From assembly GCA_963556065.3 (NCBI GenBank), contig CAUVYH020000013.1:1-64000 (forward strand): a stretch of DNA of 64,000 nucleotides, read 5' to 3'. Shown in pieces: positions 59,204 through 64,000 of this stretch; the stretch's first letter is position 1; each line of letters begins with the position of its first letter. The position numbers were made by a program, and so were the translations under genes. The stretch is from JBAXTE01 sp963556065 (GTDB taxonomy: Bacteria > Bacteroidota > Bacteroidia > Bacteroidales > WCHB1-69). The notes under the pieces were generated by a model. That model was not told the DNA's origin. It saw only the letters and a program-made list of their open reading frames with translations, and made no database searches.

Positions 59204-61067
59204 TTAGATTTCATCCGTATAGGTTGATACTTTTCCTCTAAAAACATAGCGCGAAGAAGGGTGTTCCGTACATCCCCAAATGTTTCCCGATGAACTTATA
59301 TGCACATCTTCCGTCCCATACGGCCAGAGCCATGTTTTTACCACTGAACAACCATAAGTATGGAGGTTGTCTCCGAGACTGCCATCAGCCAATGGTTTAT
59401 GGATATGGACGGTGCCATCTTCTTTGAGCAACATGATATAAGTGGTGCCATCGACAATGTATGGAATTACCGACGACCATCCTTCGCTCCAGTCGTATGA
59501 ATGGAGGTTGTCTCCAAGACGGCCATCAGCTAATGGTTTATGAATATGAACGATGCCATTATCCTTTTTGAGCAACATGATGTACGTGGTTCCATCCACA
59601 ATGAAAGGGGTTACCGATGTCCACCCTGCGCTCCAGTCGTATGAATGGAGGTTGTCTCCAAGACGGCCATCGGCTAATGGTTTATGAATATGGACGGTGC
59701 CATCTTGCGCTTTGAGCAACATGATGTATGTGGTTCCATCCACAATGAAAGGGGTTACCGATGTCCACCCTGCGCTCCAATCGTATGAATGGAGGTTGTC
59801 TCCGAGACGGCCATCGGCTAATGGCTTATGAATATGAATGGTGCCATTATCCTTTTTGAGCAACATGATGTAAGTGGTCCCATCCACAATGAAAGGGGTT
59901 ACCGATGTCCACCCTGCGCTCCAATCGTATGAGTGGAGATTGCTTCCAAGACGGCCATCCACTAGTGGTTTATGAATATGGACGGTGCCATTTTGCGCTT
60001 TGAGCAACATGATGTATGTGGTTCCATCCACAATGTAGGAAGTCACTGACGTCCATCCCTTACTCCAGTCGTATGAATGGAGATTTTCTCCGAGACAGCC
60101 ATCTGCAGATGGTTTATAAATATGAACGATTCCATCTTGCTCTTTGAGCATCATGATATAGGCGGTTTCATCAACTACGTATGAAACTACCGATGTCCAA
60201 TTTTTGTCAAAAAGTTTTAACGCTTTTAGATGAGCAGTACTTCCTGAGCAACTGGCAAGAAATATATCGGTGCCTGTAGCACTGGAAAAAGTCATCCCCT
60301 GTGTATTGTTTGGCAATCCATCACCTGCAGAATCCGATCCAGTTCCGTTTTGCCAACAATCTATCAATTTGAAGTTTAAAGCTGGGTCGATGGAAAATTT
60401 AGCAACATAGCGCGATCTGGTTATATATTCAGATCCAGATGTAACATAACTTCCAACCAAAACTCGGTTTTCTTCATTTCGTGGCATATCACACCATGAA
60501 AATGAAATATCAGATAAGGATTCTTTGGCTAATAATGTTTTAATATTTATTTTATTGACCATTTTCATCGCATAAAGGCATCCATTTGAAGCAAAATTGT
60601 TTTCACTTGAAAGTGACTCTATCGTAGATGTGTCAAAATAATTAAGACCGTAATCAGTATCTGCCACGAATAAATATTTTTCATAAACGAATAATCCGCC
60701 TGCATGGGATTTAAATGGGTTGCCCTTATCGTCTAAAAGCAAAAACATGAATGTAGGGATGTTCAGAGCCACCCACCTTTACAAACGATATACGCGTAGT
60801 ATTATCTGTGGATTTTTGATACCAGGAGATGAGTAAGAACTTTTGTACACCATCCGCCATTCCACAGACTCCCTGTGGGTACCAATCTTTATCTGAGAAA
60901 TCTTTTGCTTCCCACATCATTGCATAATCAAGACCATCCGTTGATCCTGTTTTTTCGCTCAAGTCTGCGTTGGTGTCTGTGTTTGAGGTCTTTTGCGATT
61001 TCAGCTCACTGACATCAATGGGTGTCATCTTTTTTGCATTATCGAAATTCATTTTGTTCGGTGTCAT
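59204..61067 (-). CDS. Six-repeat propeller-like (lectin-type) protein, one +1 frameshift
   Basis: As written it is in two frames. Dropping one base at the A5 run 60741-60745 joins VGGSEHPYIHV to LLLDDKGNPF and restores 620 residues. The N-terminal 320 residues contain propeller-like strands. The C-terminal part has six repeats of 47-48 residues, each with YIMLLK, a DGTVHIHKP-type stretch and NLHSYDWS. Such repeats build one-ring propellers that often bind sugars. No signal peptide is seen, so the site of action is unclear. Confidence 0.7.
59361..60215. repeat. Tandem array of 144-bp coding repeats
   Basis: The word TGGAGRTTK recurs at 59361, 59502, 59646, 59790, 59934 and 60078, with spacings of 141, 144, 144, 144 and 144. 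The copies are nearly identical, so the array is recent or homogenised and may vary in copy number. Confidence 0.85.
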
Positions 61068-61417
61068 GCTTTTTTTGTTTTAAGTTTATGTTACATTAAT
61101 TTACTATATTTTGCTTGTTGGCAAACAGCAATCGTCCTCTTTATATTCCAATTTATAAATACAAAAAGGCCATAAATAATCTTGAATCAATCGATATTTC
61201 GGAAAATTATAACGAAATTTTGTATTAGCCCCTGCTAATTTAAGAAATTATTTTTAAACTAAAAAATAATGGTTAACTTTTTTAAAAGATTTCAGCTTAT
61301 AACCGACATCATAAAGTGGTTGGGTCGTGCTTTAACGCACCTTTTTGTTTTTGAGTTTTGTTTAAATATATTGAGGACTAAGCTTTATTGCCACCCGTGA
61401 AACTAATCATTCCTTAT
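61068..61417. other. 350-bp gene-free gap
   Basis: A+T-rich. No gene or RNA is supported on either strand. Confidence 0.55.
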
Positions 61418-61672
61418 TTAGTAGTACTCATAGGATCGTTCCGCAATGGTGATTTTAGAATTAATGGTGGTGGTTTTGGTACGCCAATTCCCATACAAAT
61501 CGTACATGTATTTGATGGTTTCACTTGATTTAATGGCACCAAGATCGTTGTAATCGGTATCTTCGGTTAAGTTTCCATCCTTGTCGTAAGTCTTCTTGTT
61601 TTTAATTTTCCCGTTGGGATAATACGTACACTCTCCCACTTTATCTCCTTTAAAATCAATATCATATAGTGA
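61418..61672 (-). pseudogene. C-terminal fragment of a YD/RHS-like repeat protein
   Basis: The frame is open to 61672 without an ATG; GTG 61637-61639 follows AAGGAG and could serve. Motifs YPNGKIKNKKTYDKDGNL, YDLYGNWRTKT and the ERSYEYY tail are those at the end of YD-repeat proteins. The sequence before the GTG (YDIDFKGDK) also looks like coding sequence, so the gene has probably lost its front. Confidence 0.55.
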
Positions 61673-61767
61673 CTAATTGAACTAAATCAACCGGCAAACG
61701 TTAAATATTAACGAATACCGACAAATTTACAAAACAATCTCAACATACCAAAGCGGTGATAATATAT

Positions 61768-61798
61768 TTTCAGGACTGCACTAAAAACACTAAATTTG
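61768..61798 (+). promoter_or_regulatory. Promoter of the rRNA methyltransferase operon
   Basis: TTTC (61768-61771), exactly 19 bp, TAAATTTG (61791-61798), ending 25 bp before the ATG at 61823. A good match to the Bacteroidetes pattern. Confidence 0.62.
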
Positions 61799-61822
61799 CA
61801 TTTTAATAAACAACAAGATTAG

Positions 61823-62992
61823 ATGGGAAAACAAATCAGGAAAATGATTGCCAAAACGATGGCTGGATTGGAAGATATATTGGCAGACGAGCTTGAGGAA
61901 ATTGGAGCGGCTAAAATTCAAAAACTAAACCGGGCGGTTAGTTTTGAAGGCGATTTGGCCATGATGTACAAAGCAAATTATTGTTGCCGGACGGCACTGT
62001 CGATTTTGGTCGATAAATTTTCGTTCAAATTTTATTCTCAGGAGGATTTTTATCGCAACATCCTAAATTACAATTGGGATCCATTATTTGAACATGATAC
62101 CACTTTTTCGGTGGATGCTACCATTTCTGGAGATATTTTCACCAACTCCCACTATACCGCTTTATTATGCAAAGATGCCATTGTGGATTATTTTCGCAAA
62201 AAATATAACCAACGTCCCACAGTGGACCGGTTTGAACCGCATTTAAAGGTAAACGTTTATGTTCGCAACGATGAGTGTACAATTTTATTAGACAGTTCCG
62301 GGGAATCGCTGTTTAAACGTGGTTATCGCGTGGCTACGGGCGATGCTCCGATAAAAGAGGTGCTGGCTGCAGGCATCATTAAGCTTTCCGGATGGAACGG
62401 CGAAACCAACTTTTATGCGCCCATGTGCGGTTCGGGGACTTTTGCCATCGAAGCGGCCATGATTGCCTCTAAAATTCCGGCCGGTTATTATCGTGAGCAG
62501 TTTGGGTTTATGCTCTGGCCCGATTTCGACGAGCTATTGTGGAAACGGATCAAGGACGAAGCCGATGCTGAAATTGTGGAGATGGATTGCGAAATCCAGG
62601 CTTCGGATATCGACCCGAAGATGGTGAAATTCACCTATCGCAATGCCCAGAAGGCCAAATTACATAAGGACATCACCATCACCGAGTCTTCTTTCGAAGA
62701 TTTCAATTTCCCGAAGGAAGGCGGAACCATCATCTTTAACCCGCCCTACGGCGAACGTTTGGAGTTGGAAGATGTGGAAGCCAACTATAAAAAAATCGGC
62801 GATACACTGAAACAAAAATGCGCCAATTACGAAGTGTGGATGATTGCCGGTGGCGCAAACGTTCATAAATATGTGGGACTGAAACCATCGAGAAAACTGA
62901 CCTTATACAATGGTGCAATCGAGTGCAAAATGTTGAAATACGATATGTACGAAGGTACGAGAAAAAATGAGTATATGGAAAACGAAGATTAA
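61823..62992 (+). CDS. THUMP-domain RNA methyltransferase (RlmL N-terminal-like)
   Basis: 389 residues. An N-terminal ferredoxin-like/THUMP part, then an S-adenosylmethionine-dependent methyltransferase with APMCGSGTFAIEAAM and the NPPY motif FNPPYGERL. Closest to the N2-guanine 23S rRNA methyltransferase half of RlmKL, but the exact target (rRNA or tRNA) is inferred. It marks the right edge of the accessory region. Confidence 0.88.
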   Translation: MGKQIRKMIAKTMAGLEDILADELEEIGAAKIQKLNRAVSFEGDLAMMYKANYCCRTALSILVDKFSFKFYSQEDFYRNILNYNWDPLFEHDTTFSVDATISGDIFTNSHYTALLCKDAIVDYFRKKYNQRPTVDRFEPHLKVNVYVRNDECTILLDSSGESLFKRGYRVATGDAPIKEVLAAGIIKLSGWNGETNFYAPMCGSGTFAIEAAMIASKIPAGYYREQFGFMLWPDFDELLWKRIKDEADAEIVEMDCEIQASDIDPKMVKFTYRNAQKAKLHKDITITESSFEDFNFPKEGGTIIFNPPYGERLELEDVEANYKKIGDTLKQKCANYEVWMIAGGANVHKYVGLKPSRKLTLYNGAIECKMLKYDMYEGTRKNEYMENED

Positions 62993-62997
62993 CGATT

Positions 62998-63354
62998 ATG
63001 CAAACAAAAGATGTTCAGGTAAACCCGAAGTTGATTGCTGCTTGCGGCCTATATTGCGCAGCTTGTGGTAAATATATCGCCGGAAAATGTCCGGGATGTG
63101 CAGAAAACGTAAAAGCTGCTTGGTGCAAGATTCGCACTTGCTGCAGTGAATCAAATATTCAGTCGTGTGCCGGTTGCAAAACGATAGCTTCAACCAAGGA
63201 GTGCAAGAAGATGAATAATTTCATTTCCAAAGTTTTTGCTTTGATTTTCAAATCGGATCGAAACGCATGCATTGAACGCATTAAAGTGGTGGGTTACGAC
63301 AGTTATGCACAGGAGATGAGCGAACAGAAACTCCAAAGCATCAAAAGAAAATAG
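62998..63354 (+). CDS. DUF3795 protein
   Basis: 118 residues with a Cys-rich DUF3795 pattern (AACGLYCAACGKYI, GKCPGCAEN, CKIRTCC, SCAGCKTI), probably binding zinc or an iron-sulfur centre. It starts 5 bp after the methyltransferase stop, so it is in the same operon. Confidence 0.85.
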   Translation: MQTKDVQVNPKLIAACGLYCAACGKYIAGKCPGCAENVKAAWCKIRTCCSESNIQSCAGCKTIASTKECKKMNNFISKVFALIFKSDRNACIERIKVVGYDSYAQEMSEQKLQSIKRK

Positions 63355-63500
63355 TTGGCAATAATTCATGTAATTTTCTATTTTTTAGTTTTTTATGAAT
63401 TTGTAACTACAAAAGAAGGCACTACAGGATTTAGATACGATAACTATCGTATGGAGAATTGAAATATCCTATAAATATTTCAAAATTGTTATATCAAAAG

Positions 63501-63571
63501 TGTCATGCTGAGTTAATCGAAGCACTACAAAATGAGCTTTTTTGATGCCCTTCGATGAACTCAGGGTGACA
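63501..63571. repeat. REP-like palindromic element
   Basis: Arms of 22 bp (63501-63522 with 63550-63571) with three mismatches, of the widespread GTCATGCTGAG/CTCAGGGTGACA kind. It lies in the 360-bp gap between DUF3795 and mqnC, which holds no gene. Confidence 0.7.
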
Positions 63572-63714
63572 ATAAATTAAATATCTTCACTCTAAATCCC
63601 GTAATGCCCAAAAGAAGAACTTTATAATACCATTTATGAGTTATAATGGGCAATCTATCCCTAATTTCTTATAGTTACTGGTAAATATTTTAGAAAGATT
63701 AAAATTTAGAATCA

Positions 63715-64000
63715 ATGATATCATCCGAATTTCAGTCCATTTATCACAAAGCATTGCTCTTGGAGCCCATTACGGCGGAAGAAGCACTTGTTTTATACAC
63801 GGAAGCTCCCCTTTCGGAGTTGATGTATGTGGCGCATGAAATCCGGAAAAAGCTACATCCCGAAAACGTCGTCACTTGGATTATCGATCGCAATGTAAAC
63901 ATCACGAATGTCTGTACTTCAGGATGCTTGTTTTGCAATTTCCATTGTGCTCCGCAATCGGAGAAAGCGTATGTCACCACTTTTGAAGAATATGATCAAA
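63715..64000 (+). CDS. mqnC: Cyclic dehypoxanthinyl futalosine synthase, N-terminal part (partial)
   Basis: The gene starts at ATG 63715 and continues past the right edge. 95 codons are seen. The radical-SAM cluster motif CTSGCLFC (CxxxCxxC) is preceded by VTWIIDRNVNITNV, the family pattern of MqnC. The enzyme is part of the futalosine route to menaquinone. The UbiD-type decarboxylase at 36.5 kb fits the same pathway. Confidence 0.9.
   Translation, partial: MISSEFQSIYHKALLLEPITAEEALVLYTEAPLSELMYVAHEIRKKLHPENVVTWIIDRNVNITNVCTSGCLFCNFHCAPQSEKAYVTTFEEYDQ

Noticed and set aside
49590..61700. Repeats as a CRISPR array or integron
   Set aside because: The palindromes differ from one another and are not regularly spaced; the only regular repeats (144 bp) are inside a coding gene.

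Overview
The window looks like a chromosomal segment of a low-G+C Bacteroidales bacterium, perhaps near Paludibacter. The family-level guess is weak. The support is a complete Rnf operon in the order rnfBCDGEA, a FeoA-FeoB fusion, two pieces of the futalosine menaquinone route (a UbiD-type decarboxylase and MqnC), DUF5063, DUF3795 and DUF6150 proteins, many short lipoproteins, and promoters of the Bacteroidetes TAnnTTTG type (TTTG-like box, about 19 bp, TAnnTTTG). No integrase, transposase, rRNA operon or CRISPR array was found.

Region 1 (1-20 kb) is mostly envelope and housekeeping: a histidine phosphatase, a degenerate GGDEF protein, thiol peroxidase, a CobW-type GTPase next to a CorC-type CBS protein, an OmpA protein with a propeller-like N-terminus, DUF6150 repeats, a GT51 transglycosylase, Pcm, a Gfo/Idh oxidoreductase, a polyprenyl-phosphate sugar transferase, TsaD, and TamB facing TsaD across 4 bp. 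Region 2 (20-30 kb) holds the iron uptake cluster (FeoAB, an M50-type membrane peptidase, a FeoB-associated Cys-rich protein), an Hpt protein, a PiT phosphate transporter, a TPR protein and two tRNA-Leu genes. Region 3 (30-49 kb) holds the Rnf operon with a CRP-like palindrome upstream, MscS, UbiD, a divergent PPDK-like protein, the small SRP RNA, TsaC/YwlC, an ArgD-like aminotransferase, DUF5063, a sigma factor and UvrA.

Region 4 (49-61.7 kb) is the accessory part, lying between uvrA and an rRNA methyltransferase gene. It has gene remnants, inverted-repeat elements, a comparatively G+C-rich esterase, a predicted three-gene ABC-three-component (ABC-3C) conflict system (PD-(D/E)XK effector, middle component, DUF3732 ATPase), a DUF2806 protein, a trypsin-like protease and a six-repeat propeller protein. 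The ABC-3C operon is the best candidate for an interesting system. Its membership is inferred from motifs and gene order.

A warning applies to the whole window. Eight genes are broken by twelve single-base insertions, every one in or beside a homopolymer run and every one of the +1 type. Removing one base at each site restores a full-length protein. This points to sequencing or assembly error more than to decay. These genes are annotated across their full restored span.
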